Assembly (NCBI GenBank): GCA_002170275.2
Contig: NHFH02000005.1
Span: 7,158 to 22,264, forward strand
Direction of reading: 5' to 3'
DNA from: Candidatus Pelagibacter sp. TMED106
GTDB lineage: Bacteria > Pseudomonadota > Alphaproteobacteria > Pelagibacterales > Pelagibacteraceae
Length of the DNA stretch: 15,107 nt
Part shown: piece after piece, positions 7,299 to 14,358 of the stretch
Position numbering within the stretch: position 1 is the first letter of the stretch
Layout of the letters: the number at the start of each line of letters is the position of its first letter
The notes under the pieces: model-generated
What the model was told of the DNA's origin: nothing
The model's database searches: none
The model's input: only the letters and a program-made list of their open reading frames with translations
Program-made: the position numbers and the translations under genes

Positions 7299-7437
7299 CG
7301 TTAATTATTTGTTTTTAACAGTTTATAAAGTAATTATTAACAATTAATGGCTAATAAAGATTAAGTATAGTGTTAAAATTGAAGCTATATTTAGTTTTTT
7401 AGATTAAATGTATATTAAAAATTAACATGTTTATTTT

Positions 7438-7446
7438 TGTGAAAAA
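7438..7446 (-). promoter_or_regulatory. DnaA box, relaxed match
   Basis: TTTTTCACA on the minus strand fits the relaxed TT(A/T)TNCACA form. It lies just before the A-tract and the ACCCC motif at 7448-7452, next to the most AT-rich part of the gap. Confidence 0.35.
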
Positions 7447-7530
7447 AACCCCTGTTTTACAAAGAAATAATAAAAATTTTAAAGTAATAAAAAATGATTA
7501 AAATTATACTTAATTATAAACATTTTATTC

Positions 7531-8355
7531 ATGAACGATACATATAAAGTTTACTTAATTTCAGACTCAACGGGGGAAACTTTAGATAGAGTTTTTTTAG
7601 CCATTAAAGCTCAATTTAAAAATATTGAATATGATATTAAATCTTATTTTTTTACAAGAACTGAAAGCCAAATTATCAAAATATTAGATGAGGCAAAAAA
7701 ACAAAAAAATTCTATAATTTTATATACTATAGTAGATAATAATCTTGCAAAATTTTTAGCAAATGGAAGTGCAGAAAAAAAAATACCTTGTTTTGGAGTA
7801 TTAGGAAATTTAATTTTAAGTTTTTCCAAACTACTTAATCAACAAGCATCACATGTACCTAGTGGACAATATACATTAAATGATGAATATTATGACAGAA
7901 TAGAAGCAATTCAATTTTCAATGAATCATGATGATGGAAATTTAATTAATGAGATTGATAAAGCAGATTTGATTTTATTAGGAGTAAGTAGAACAAGTAA
8001 GACTCCAACTTCTATTTATTTAGCTAACAAAGGCTTTAAAACTTCTAACATTCCTCTAGTAAATGAAAATTCGATACCAATTATATTAAAACAAAAACCA
8101 AAATTATCGTGCGTGATAGGTTTAACTTCTGAGCCAGAAAGACTTGCAGATATTAGAAAAAATAGACTAAATTCTTTAAAAGAAAAAGAAAGTACTAATT
8201 ATACAAATATTGAAAAAATTAAGAAAGAAGTAGACGAAGCAAGAAAAACTTTTAAAAAATATGGTTGGCCGGTGGTTGATGTTACTAGAAAATCTGTAGA
8301 AGAAACTGCTGCATCAATTATAAAAATACATGAAATTTATAAAAGTAATGATTAA
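7531..8355 (+). CDS. ppsR: Pyruvate,phosphate dikinase / PEP synthase regulatory protein (DUF299)
   Basis: This 274-residue protein is of the family of bifunctional kinase/phosphotransferases that switch PEP synthase or pyruvate,phosphate dikinase off (ADP-dependent phosphorylation of an active-site threonine) and on (phosphate-dependent removal). It starts with VYLISDSTGETLDRVFLAIKAQF and has the family block DEYYDRIEAIQFSMNHDDG (118-136), the nucleotide-binding loop GVSRTSKTPTSIYLANKG (151-168) and the C-terminal VVDVTRKSVEETAA. Whether the target is PpsA or PpdK cannot be told here. The ATG at 7531 is the first gene start after the putative origin and has no clear Shine-Dalgarno. It is the first gene of a run ppsR-maf-small ORF-aroE-coaE-dnaQ with overlapping or touching ends. 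The homologue in Rickettsia is RP001, next to the origin. Confidence 0.93.
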   Translation: MNDTYKVYLISDSTGETLDRVFLAIKAQFKNIEYDIKSYFFTRTESQIIKILDEAKKQKNSIILYTIVDNNLAKFLANGSAEKKIPCFGVLGNLILSFSKLLNQQASHVPSGQYTLNDEYYDRIEAIQFSMNHDDGNLINEIDKADLILLGVSRTSKTPTSIYLANKGFKTSNIPLVNENSIPIILKQKPKLSCVIGLTSEPERLADIRKNRLNSLKEKESTNYTNIEKIKKEVDEARKTFKKYGWPVVDVTRKSVEETAASIIKIHEIYKSND

Positions 8356-8932
8356 TGAGATAATATTAGCTTCAAAAAGCAAAGTAAGAAAAAAAATTTT
8401 AGAGGAAAATAAACTTAAATGCTATGTAGAACCATCTAATATTGATGAAGATGAAGTTAAAAAAAGTTTACTAAAAGAAAAGGCTTCACCAGAAATAATT
8501 TCAAAAAACCTTGCTGAACTGAAAGCAAACAAGATAAGTTTAAAAAACAAAGATAAATTAGTTTTAGGCGCTGATAGTGTTATTGATCTAAATGGAAAAA
8601 TAATTTCAAAGCCAAAGGATAGAGAAGAAGCATTAAAAATTCTTACAGACCTGAATGGAGAAACTCATTATTTAATAAGTTCCGTTTGTATTTCTCAAAA
8701 TGGTTCAATGATATGGAATTATACAGATAAAGCAGCTCTTACAATGAAAAATATGACCTCAAAAGAATTAAAAATATATTTAGCAAAAATTAAAGATGAA
8801 GATTTATATTCATACAATGTTTATCAGATAGAGGGTGAGGGAAGGACTTTATTTTCTAAAATAGATGGAGATGAAAATACAATTATGGGTTTGCCTATTA
8901 AAGAAATTAAAGAATACTTAGGAACAATTTAA
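8348..8932 (+). CDS. maf: Maf-family nucleotide pyrophosphatase
   Basis: From the ATG at 8348 the product is 194 residues, beginning MINEIILASKSKVRKKIL, which aligns with the usual Maf opening (IILASxSxRR). An in-frame ATG at 8330 would add six residues before that motif and overlap ppsR by 26 bp; I prefer 8348, which overlaps by 8 bp. Maf proteins hydrolyse non-canonical or modified nucleoside triphosphates (housecleaning). Visible motifs are LGADSVIDLNGKIISKPKD (the catalytic aspartate region), LTDLNGETHYLISSV and YQIEGEGRTLFSKIDGDENTIMGLPI near the end. The second half of LASxSxRR is loosened (SKVRKK) and the common AG before Y.IQG is SYNV, so the subfamily (dTTP/UTP or m7GTP type) is not clear. 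Confidence 0.92.
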   Translation: MINEIILASKSKVRKKILEENKLKCYVEPSNIDEDEVKKSLLKEKASPEIISKNLAELKANKISLKNKDKLVLGADSVIDLNGKIISKPKDREEALKILTDLNGETHYLISSVCISQNGSMIWNYTDKAALTMKNMTSKELKIYLAKIKDEDLYSYNVYQIEGEGRTLFSKIDGDENTIMGLPIKEIKEYLGTI

Positions 8933-9078
8933 TGTTAATATTTATATGGTTTGCACTTTGTATTGTTTTTGCAGTAGTTAATTCTTTATTAGGTGACTCA
9001 GGTCATGCACTTGAATTATTTGCTTTACTGAGTGCAATTGTTTTATTTTTAGTTAATCGTTTTAAAAACAAAATATGA
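8932..9078 (+). CDS. Small predicted membrane protein, 48 residues, function unknown
   Basis: The ATG at 8932-8934 shares its first base with the maf stop (TAATG), and the TGA stop at 9076-9078 overlaps the aroE start (ATGA). The frame therefore fills the maf-aroE gap exactly. The product begins MLIFIWFALCIVFAVVNSLL and has two hydrophobic helices (about 2-20 and 28-42) separated by a short polar turn GDSGHALE. It ends with the basic tail NRFKNKI. I do not recognise the family. Double translational coupling, the absence of internal stops across the full gap and a coherent helix-turn-helix hydrophobic pattern with a positive C-terminus argue for a real gene. By the positive-inside rule both termini probably face the cytoplasm. 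Without it, maf and aroE would be 142 bp apart, unusual in this operon. Confidence 0.7.
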   Translation: MLIFIWFALCIVFAVVNSLLGDSGHALELFALLSAIVLFLVNRFKNKI

Positions 9079-9869
9079 AAAAATATTTAGTAATAGGGAA
9101 TCCTATTGAACACTCATTATCTCCAATTTTGCACAACTATTGGATAAAAAAAAATAATATAAAAGCAACTTATGATAAAAAAAAAATTAATGAAGAAGAT
9201 ATTAAAAATGTAATTTTAGATTTAAAACAAGAAAAAATACATGGTTTAAACGTTACAGTTCCATTTAAAAATTCTACGATTCCTTTTTTAGATGATGTTA
9301 CGAGTGTTGTAGAAAAAACTAAATCTGTAAATACGATATATAAAAAAGATAATAAAATAATAGGCCATAATACAGATGTTGGTGGATTTGAAAGAAGTTT
9401 AATAGAAACAAATTATAAAGTTAAGAATAAAAAAATATTTATATTAGGATCAGGAGGAGTAGTAGGCTCAATAATTTTAGCGCTCGAAAATTTAGAAGCG
9501 GGACAAATTACGTTAAGTAATAGAACAAGGAAAAAGGCTGAAAAAATAAAAGATATAAATCCAAAACTTAATATTGTTGATTGGGGAAAAATCCCAGAAT
9601 TTGATATTATTATTAATGCAACAAGTTTGGGATTAAAAAATAATGATGAAATAAAATTAAACTTTGAAAACGTTGGTAATAATAAATTGTTTTATGATGT
9701 GATTTATAATCAAAATATTACTAATTTTCTTAAACATGGTAAAAAATTAGGTAATGAAATAAAAGATGGAAAAATGATGTTTATTTATCAAGCGCAATTA
9801 GCTTTTAAGACCTGGCATAATATATTACCTAAAATAGAAAATGAAACAATTGATTTGTTAATTAAATGA
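9075..9869 (+). CDS. aroE: Shikimate dehydrogenase AroE
   Basis: This 264-residue NADP-dependent enzyme reduces 3-dehydroshikimate to shikimate in aromatic amino acid synthesis. The shikimate-binding SLSP is at 14-17, NVTVPFKN carries the catalytic lysine (Lys65), and GHNTDVGGFERSL carries the catalytic aspartate (Asp101). The Rossmann loop GSGGVVGS is at 125-132, with LSNRTRKKAE after it, where NRT fits NADP preference. NATSLGL is in the core, and the C-terminal MMFIYQAQLAFKTWHN is typical. Its ATG overlaps the stop of the upstream small ORF, and its own stop overlaps the coaE start (ATGA at 9866-9869). Confidence 0.96.
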   Translation: MKKYLVIGNPIEHSLSPILHNYWIKKNNIKATYDKKKINEEDIKNVILDLKQEKIHGLNVTVPFKNSTIPFLDDVTSVVEKTKSVNTIYKKDNKIIGHNTDVGGFERSLIETNYKVKNKKIFILGSGGVVGSIILALENLEAGQITLSNRTRKKAEKIKDINPKLNIVDWGKIPEFDIIINATSLGLKNNDEIKLNFENVGNNKLFYDVIYNQNITNFLKHGKKLGNEIKDGKMMFIYQAQLAFKTWHNILPKIENETIDLLIK

Positions 9870-10435
9870 AAAGAATAGCAGTAGTTGGAGACATAGGTTC
9901 TGGCAAAAGTTACGTGGCTAAAAATTTTGGTTTTCCAGTTTTTAATGCTGACGAGGAAGTAAATAAAATTTATAAAAAAGATAAAAGTATTTTTAATAAA
10001 CTTAAAAAATCTTTATCTAACTATGTTAAAACCTTTCCAATCAATAAGAATGAAATATCACAATCAATACTAGCAAATAAATCAAACTTAAAAAAAATAG
10101 TTAATATTATTCATCCATCAGTTAAAAAAAAAATGAAAATTTTTATTAAGAAAAATGAAAAAAAAAACTTTATTGTTTTGGATATTCCTTTGTTTTTAGA
10201 AAATAAGCTTAATAAAAAAAATGATATTATAGTATTTGTTCAAGCAAAAAAAAAAGAAATTTATAAAAAATTAAAAAAAAGAAAAAATTTTAATTCTAAA
10301 TTGTTGAAAAAATTTAAAAATCTTCAACTTTCGCTCGAATATAAAAAAAAAAAATCACAATTTATAATTAAAAATAATTTTACTAATAAATCGGTTAAAG
10401 TAGGGGTAAAATTAATTTTAAAAAAAATTTTATAA
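9866..10435 (+). CDS. coaE: Dephospho-CoA kinase CoaE
   Basis: This 189-residue protein catalyses the last step of CoA synthesis, phosphorylating the 3'-hydroxyl of dephospho-CoA. The P-loop GDIGSGKS is at 8-15, FNADEEVNKIY carries the catalytic-site aspartate (Asp29), IHPSVKK follows, and FIVLDIPLFLENKL matches the family V.D.PLLFE block. The second half is heavily eroded toward lysine: the lid and downstream R...Q motifs are replaced by KKRKNFNSKLLKKFKNLQLS. The coding strand carries very long A runs, including ten As after 10245 and twelve at 10343-10354 encoding four lysines. Position between aroE and dnaQ, as in other alphaproteobacteria, supports the call. dnaQ begins on the base after its stop. 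Confidence 0.92.
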   Translation: MKRIAVVGDIGSGKSYVAKNFGFPVFNADEEVNKIYKKDKSIFNKLKKSLSNYVKTFPINKNEISQSILANKSNLKKIVNIIHPSVKKKMKIFIKKNEKKNFIVLDIPLFLENKLNKKNDIIVFVQAKKKEIYKKLKKRKNFNSKLLKKFKNLQLSLEYKKKKSQFIIKNNFTNKSVKVGVKLILKKIL

Positions 10436-11104
10436 ATGAAAGAAATCATACTAGATACTGAAACTACAGGACTATCAGTAAGAGAAGGTCATAGAATAGT
10501 TGAAATTGGATGTATAGAACTAGATAACCTTAATATTACCACAAAAACTTTTCACACTTATTTAAACCCTGAAAGAAAAGTTTCAGAAAAAGCATTCGAG
10601 GTTCATGGATATACTGATGAATTTCTTTCTAAACAAAAAAAATTTTTGGATGTAGTGGATGATTTTTTAAATTTTATAAAAGATAAAAGACTGGTCATTC
10701 ATAACGCTGAATTCGATTTAAGTCATTTAAATAATGAATTGACATTAATAGGTAAAAAAAAAATAAGCTCTGAAAATGTTGTTGATACACTTGTATTAGC
10801 TAGAGAAAAATTTCCAGGTTCATCAATAAATTTAGATGCCCTTTGTAAAAGATATAGAATTGATAATTCAAAAAGAACACATCATACGGCATTAATTGAC
10901 TGTGAATTATTATCAAAAGTTTATATTAATCTTTTAGATCAAAAGGAGCCAACTTTAAATTTCCAAAATCAAGAAAATGAAAATTTAAAAAGAGATAAAA
11001 ATGACAATTTATATTTTAAAAAGATAATTAAACCAACCCCCTCAGAGATTGATCTTCATAAAGATTATTTAAAAAAAAATTTGAAAAAGAATTTCTTCAA
11101 TTAA
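10436..11104 (+). CDS. dnaQ: DNA polymerase III epsilon subunit, proofreading 3'-5' exonuclease
   Basis: This 222-residue DEDDh exonuclease has Exo I LDTETTGL (Asp7, Glu9), Exo II HNAEFDLSHL (Asp94) and Exo III HHTALIDCELLSKVY (His150, Asp155), all metal-binding and catalytic residues intact. It proofreads as part of the replicative polymerase core with the alpha subunit. The C-terminal tail (about 170-222) is polar and lysine-rich, as expected for the linker that binds alpha; I see no obvious clamp-binding motif. The ATG directly follows the coaE stop. Its last 8 bp overlap the end of secB on the other strand. In Caulobacter dnaQ sits in the same place, beside secB. Confidence 0.96.
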   Translation: MKEIILDTETTGLSVREGHRIVEIGCIELDNLNITTKTFHTYLNPERKVSEKAFEVHGYTDEFLSKQKKFLDVVDDFLNFIKDKRLVIHNAEFDLSHLNNELTLIGKKKISSENVVDTLVLAREKFPGSSINLDALCKRYRIDNSKRTHHTALIDCELLSKVYINLLDQKEPTLNFQNQENENLKRDKNDNLYFKKIIKPTPSEIDLHKDYLKKNLKKNFFN

Positions 11105-11528
11105 ATTTTTCATTATAAAGTTTATTGAAATCGATTTTTTTTTCTAACTTTACCCCTGGAAAACCAGAATTATTTAATAAGTTTAAAAAAGCCTTTTCTA
11201 AATTTGGATAAATTTTATTTTGGACATCACAAAGAATAATCTTCTGTAACTCTTTTTTGTTGTTAATCTTTTCATCTATTTTTACTATTGAAGCATAAAC
11301 GATTTCAAAATGGGACCTTTTTTCATTTAACTCTTTATCATGAAATTTTAACGACGTATTAACTTCAACAAGTTTATTTTTTAAAGCTTTAGAACTAATA
11401 TCGATATCTAAGTTATATTTAGAAATATTTTCTTTAACAAATAAATAACTCTGTACATCCGGTGTTTCACTTGACATATCTTTTATAAATTCTGTAACTA
11501 TTTTAAAGTTTTCTGTCATCTTGGTCAT
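11097..11528 (-). CDS. secB: Protein-export chaperone SecB
   Basis: This 143-residue protein fits SecB, the homotetrameric cytosolic chaperone that holds unfolded preproteins for SecA. The N-terminus NFKIVTEFIKDMSSETPDVQSY matches the family F....F.KDLSFE.P pattern, and the C-terminal half ends SGFPGVKLEKKIDFNKLYNEKF, like the family GFPPL.L.PI.F..LY. Two starts are possible, ATG at 11528 (given) or at 11519, which would begin MTENFKIV; they overlap upstream fxsA by 26 or 17 bp. The gene is strongly diverged but its place opposite dnaQ and next to fxsA is the conserved alphaproteobacterial arrangement. Confidence 0.9.
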   Translation of the reverse strand: MTKMTENFKIVTEFIKDMSSETPDVQSYLFVKENISKYNLDIDISSKALKNKLVEVNTSLKFHDKELNEKRSHFEIVYASIVKIDEKINNKKELQKIILCDVQNKIYPNLEKAFLNLLNNSGFPGVKLEKKIDFNKLYNEKFN

Positions 11529-11925
11529 CTATATCTTCGAACTCACCATTTATATAGTCTTGTTTTTTATAATCTGTATTTTTTTTGTTTGATATTTTTT
11601 TTAAAAAAAATTTTCTTGTCGGAGGAAAAATAAGTAATAAACCAATCACATCTGTTGCAAATCCTGGTAAAATTAATAGTAAAGCTGCAAAAGCTAATGC
11701 TGCTCCAGAAATTATTTCATAAACAGGAACCTCATTTTTTACAATTTGAGACATTCCGGATTTTAAAGTGTTAAAGCCCTCATATCTTGCATAAATTATT
11801 CCTAAAAAAGCAGTTAGAAAAATAAGGGAAATTGTATTAAAGGCTCCTATTTGAGATCCTATTTTGATAAATAAGTAGATCTCAATCATTGGTATTCCTA
11901 TAATTAGCAACAATAATGTGTTCAT
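11503..11925 (-). CDS. fxsA: FxsA-family membrane protein
   Basis: This 140-residue protein has the FxsA opening: a first helix MNTLLLLIIGIPMIEIYLFI with its conserved P-x-x-E, IGSQIGAFNTISLIFLTAFLGIIYAR as the second membrane segment, then GAALAFAALLLILPGFATDVIGLLLIFPPTR as the third, where LPGF.TD.IG.LL..P..R is the family signature. The C-terminal 35 residues are hydrophilic and acidic. The E. coli homologue is a cytoplasmic membrane protein that relieves F-plasmid exclusion of phage T7; its cellular role is unclear. It precedes secB in the same operon with an overlap. A Shine-Dalgarno AAGGA (plus-strand 11929-11933) lies just before its ATG, one of the few in the window. Confidence 0.93.
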   Translation of the reverse strand: MNTLLLLIIGIPMIEIYLFIKIGSQIGAFNTISLIFLTAFLGIIYARYEGFNTLKSGMSQIVKNEVPVYEIISGAALAFAALLLILPGFATDVIGLLLIFPPTRKFFLKKISNKKNTDYKKQDYINGEFEDIDDQDDRKL

Positions 11926-11928
11926 TTG

Positions 11929-11933
11929 TCCTT
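11929..11933 (-). promoter_or_regulatory. Shine-Dalgarno site of fxsA
   Basis: AAGGA on the minus strand, three bases before the ATG at 11925. It supports that start and is notable because most starts here lack such a site. Confidence 0.5.
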
Positions 11934-11948
11934 AATCTAAATTGCTAG

Positions 11949-11977
11949 TTGTAATTAATCAACATACTAAATATTAT
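11949..11977 (+). promoter_or_regulatory. Candidate promoter of timA
   Basis: There is a -35 TTGTAA (11949-11954, four of six) and a -10 TATTAT (11972-11977, five of six), separated by 17 bp. Transcription would start at about the A of the timA ATG (11983), implying a leaderless mRNA. Weak on its own in AT-rich DNA. Confidence 0.3.
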
Positions 11978-11982
11978 TAGGT

Positions 11983-12576
11983 ATGAATAATAGTTTTGAA
12001 TACATTGATATAATACTTTTAGCAATGATTGCTGGATTTATCTTTCTTAGATTAAGAGGAATATTGGGCAAAAAAACTGGTTTTGAAGGTAAAATACCCA
12101 CACAATTTGAAAAAGAGTTTAAAAAATTTGGAATAAAAGAGAAAGTTAAAAATGAAATTTTTGATCAAGATGCTCAAAATGATTTTTTAAAAGGAGCAAA
12201 AATTGCTTATGAAACGATCATCACAGATTTTAGTGACAGCGATAATAAATTAATTGATAGTAAGCCTCTTTTAAGTAAAAAAATTTATAATCAATTTTCA
12301 GAAGCTTTAAAAGATAGAAGTAGCAAAGGCCATTTTGCAGAAATAACTTTTATTGGAATTAAATCTGCTACAATAAAAAATCATCAAAAAGTTCAAGATA
12401 CTTTAGAGGTTACAGTAGATTTTGTAAGTGAAATTATAACCAGTATAAAAGACAAAAATAAAAAAATAATTTCAGGTGATGATGAAAAAATTAAAACAGT
12501 TTACGATACATGGGTTTTTTCTAAAGATCTCAAAACCTCAAATCTAAATTGGCTATTAATTGATACAAATACATAA
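11983..12576 (+). CDS. TimA / Tim44-like domain protein
   Basis: This 197-residue protein has a single N-terminal membrane helix (about 8-24), a short arginine/glycine-rich turn (RLRGILGKKTGFEGK), a charged linker and a Tim44-like domain from about 60. The domain shows FLKGAKIAYETIITDFSDSD and KPLLSKKIYNQFSEAL, then FIGIKSATIKNHQKVQDTLEVTVDFVSEI, and ends DTWVFSKDLKTSNLNWLLIDTNT with the W.F.R......W.L familiar from this fold. This is the alphaproteobacterial relative of the mitochondrial import subunit Tim44; studied bacterial members are membrane-anchored with an incompletely known role. It diverges from fxsA across 57 bp and adjoins smr. In many alphaproteobacteria mltA lies between timA and smr; here nothing does. 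Confidence 0.88.
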   Translation: MNNSFEYIDIILLAMIAGFIFLRLRGILGKKTGFEGKIPTQFEKEFKKFGIKEKVKNEIFDQDAQNDFLKGAKIAYETIITDFSDSDNKLIDSKPLLSKKIYNQFSEALKDRSSKGHFAEITFIGIKSATIKNHQKVQDTLEVTVDFVSEIITSIKDKNKKIISGDDEKIKTVYDTWVFSKDLKTSNLNWLLIDTNT

Positions 12577-13005
12577 TTGATAAAAAAAATTTCAGATAAA
12601 GATAAAAAAGATTGGGAAAATTTTATATCTAAAGATGAAAAGATTCCAAATAAAGAAAATTTTTTAAGAAACAATATAAGAAGAGAAAAAATAAAAAAAA
12701 TAGATTTACACGGAAATACTCTTCAGGAATCAAATGTAACTATTAGTAATTTTATAAATAAATGTTTTAATGAAGATGTTACAAAGATTATAGTAGTTAC
12801 TGGAAAAGGCTTAAGATCTAAAAATATTTCGGACCCTTATATCTCAAAAGAACTTGGCATTCTTAAACACTCTGTTCCAGAATTTATCAAATCAGATCAA
12901 GATTTAATGAAAAAGATTATAAAAATTTCTGATGCTAAAATTGAAGATGGTGGTGGTGGTGCTTTTTATATTTTTTTGAAAAATAGATTAAAGAATAAAT
13001 TTTGA
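12577..13005 (+). CDS. Smr-domain protein, TTG start
   Basis: This 142-residue protein has a lysine-rich N-terminal segment and a C-terminal Smr domain: KIDLHGNTLQES at 41-52 (DLHG 43-46), IIVVTGKGLRSKN at 71-83 (TGKG 75-78) and DGGGGAFYIFLKNRL at 124-138. Smr domains bind or nick nucleic acids; in alphaproteobacteria this small form is uncharacterised. The only start that keeps the frame is TTG at 12577, directly after the timA TAA; an in-frame stop precedes it and the next methionine is at residue 111. Its last 18 bp overlap the end of hslU on the other strand. Confidence 0.9.
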   Translation: MIKKISDKDKKDWENFISKDEKIPNKENFLRNNIRREKIKKIDLHGNTLQESNVTISNFINKCFNEDVTKIIVVTGKGLRSKNISDPYISKELGILKHSVPEFIKSDQDLMKKIIKISDAKIEDGGGGAFYIFLKNRLKNKF

Positions 13006-14358
13006 TAAATCAGTATCTTTAATTAAATTATCTAAATTATCTTTGACATATTTTTCATTAATTATAATTTTTTCACCCGATCGATCTGTCGCTGTAAAAC
13101 TTATATCATCTAAAATTCTTTCAATAATTGTATGAAGTCTTCTTGCACCAATATTTTCAACTGAGGCATTAACTTCTGAAGCTATGTTAGCTATGGCCTC
13201 TATACCATCATCAGAAAATTCTAAATTAACATTTTCAGTTTTTAAAAGAGCAATGTATTGTTTAATTAAACTAAAATCTGGTTCTTTTAAAATTCTTTTG
13301 AAATCATCACTGGTTAACGCTTCAAGTTCAACTCTGATAGGCAATCTACCTTGAAGTTCTGGTAATAAATCAGATGGTTTTGCAAGTTGAAATGCTCCAG
13401 ATGCTATAAATAATATATGATCTGTTTTAATTGGACCATATTTTGTACTAACAGTAGTTCCTTCTATAAGTGGAAGTAAGTCTCTTTGTACACCTTCTCT
13501 AGAAACATCTCCTCCAACCCTGTCAGTTCTTCCAGAAATTTTATCAATTTCATCTAAAAAAACTATTCCATTATTTTCTGTAGAATTTTTAGCAGATTTA
13601 ATTATTTTATCTTCTTCAATTAATTTGTCTGATTCATCGTTTATTAAAATTTCATGAGATTCTTTAACTGTCATTTTTTTCTTTTTTTGTTTATTTCCAA
13701 CAGATTTACCAATCATTTCTCCTATGTTAATCATACCAATATTTGCACCTGGCATCCCCGGTATTTCAAACGATGCTGCAGAATTATTATCATTAACTGC
13801 AATTTCAATTTCATTATCATCTAAATCACCATCTCTTAGTCTTTTTCTAAAACTTTCTCTTGTTGCAAGACTTGCTTTGCTTCCTACTAAAGCATCTAGA
13901 ACCTTTTCTTCTGCAAGTTTTTGAGCCTTTGTATAAACTTCTTTTCTTTTTTTTACTTTTTCCATTGCAATTGCAATTTCTAGTAGATCTCTTATAATTT
14001 GTTCGACATCTCTACCAACATAACCAACTTCAGTGAATCTAGTTGCTTCTACTTTAACAAAAGGTGCTTCAGCAAGTTTTGACAGTCTTCTTGAAATTTC
14101 AGTTTTACCAACCCCAGTCGGTCCTATCATTAAAATATTTTTGGGTAGAATTTCATTTTTCATTTCACCTTTAAGAGCCTGTCTTCTCCATCTATTTCTT
14201 AATGCAATAGCAACTGCTTTTTTGGCTTTATTTTGTCCAACTACATATCTATCAAGTTCTGAAACTATTTCTCTTGGAGATAATGAGCTTACAAATGATT
14301 CTTTTTGATCAGAATTTTTATCTTTAGGAACAAGGGTTGTAACATTAGACTTTTCCAT
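12988..14358 (-). CDS. hslU: HslU, ATPase subunit of the HslVU protease
   Basis: This 456-residue AAA+ unfoldase feeds substrates into the HslV peptidase. A 20-residue polar N-terminal extension precedes SPREIVSELDRYVVGQNKAKKAVAIALRNRWRR in the translation (about 27-59). Walker A GPTGVGKT is at 79-86, the pore loop GYVGRD at 112-117, the I-domain spans about 118-260 with GMPGANIGMINIGEM, Walker B IVFLDE is at 265-270, and sensor 2 is GARRLHTIIERILDDISF. The C-terminal LSKFIL is the tail that docks into HslV. Its ATG shares one base with the hslV stop (TAATG), so translation is coupled. It converges on smr with an 18-bp overlap. Confidence 0.98.
   Translation of the reverse strand: MEKSNVTTLVPKDKNSDQKESFVSSLSPREIVSELDRYVVGQNKAKKAVAIALRNRWRRQALKGEMKNEILPKNILMIGPTGVGKTEISRRLSKLAEAPFVKVEATRFTEVGYVGRDVEQIIRDLLEIAIAMEKVKKRKEVYTKAQKLAEEKVLDALVGSKASLATRESFRKRLRDGDLDDNEIEIAVNDNNSAASFEIPGMPGANIGMINIGEMIGKSVGNKQKKKKMTVKESHEILINDESDKLIEEDKIIKSAKNSTENNGIVFLDEIDKISGRTDRVGGDVSREGVQRDLLPLIEGTTVSTKYGPIKTDHILFIASGAFQLAKPSDLLPELQGRLPIRVELEALTSDDFKRILKEPDFSLIKQYIALLKTENVNLEFSDDGIEAIANIASEVNASVENIGARRLHTIIERILDDISFTATDRSGEKIIINEKYVKDNLDNLIKDTDLSKFIL

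Larger units (their letters stand above)
7252..7530. other. oriC: Putative chromosomal replication origin (oriC)
   Basis: This 279-bp non-coding gap is the longest in the window, where other spacers are mostly under 100 bp. It separates divergent hemE and ppsR (DUF299/RP001 family), the gene pair that flanks the origin in Rickettsia prowazekii and lies at the Caulobacter origin region. It holds a perfect DnaA box (TTATTCACA on the minus strand, 7290-7298), a relaxed box TTTTTCACA on the minus strand (7438-7446), and two one-mismatch boxes on the plus strand, TTATTAACA (7334-7342) and TTATAAACA (7514-7522). A TTAA-N7-TTAA sequence at 7404-7418 fits the CtrA core but could be chance. The stretch from about 7460 to 7530 is almost pure AT and could be the unwinding element. 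Genes diverge from the gap on both sides. Confidence 0.6.

Noticed and set aside
7404..7418. TTAA-N7-TTAA resembling a CtrA site
   Set aside because: TTAA is so common in this composition that one such spacing in 279 bp is unremarkable. I mention it within the origin entry but do not claim binding.
7427..7501. A 24-codon frame starting ATG TTT ATT inside the putative origin
   Set aside because: It has no coupling to neighbours, low complexity and overlaps a DnaA-box candidate. A short open frame is expected by chance in such AT-rich DNA.
8330..8347. The upstream ATG of maf at 8330
   Set aside because: It would add six residues before the conserved Maf N-terminal motif and lengthen the overlap with ppsR to 26 bp; the ATG at 8348 fits the family better.
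11934..11962. TTGATT-N17-TAGATT as a promoter for fxsA on the minus strand
   Set aside because: Its start point would fall downstream of the clear AAGGA Shine-Dalgarno site and leave it out of the mRNA, and the -10 matches only four of six.
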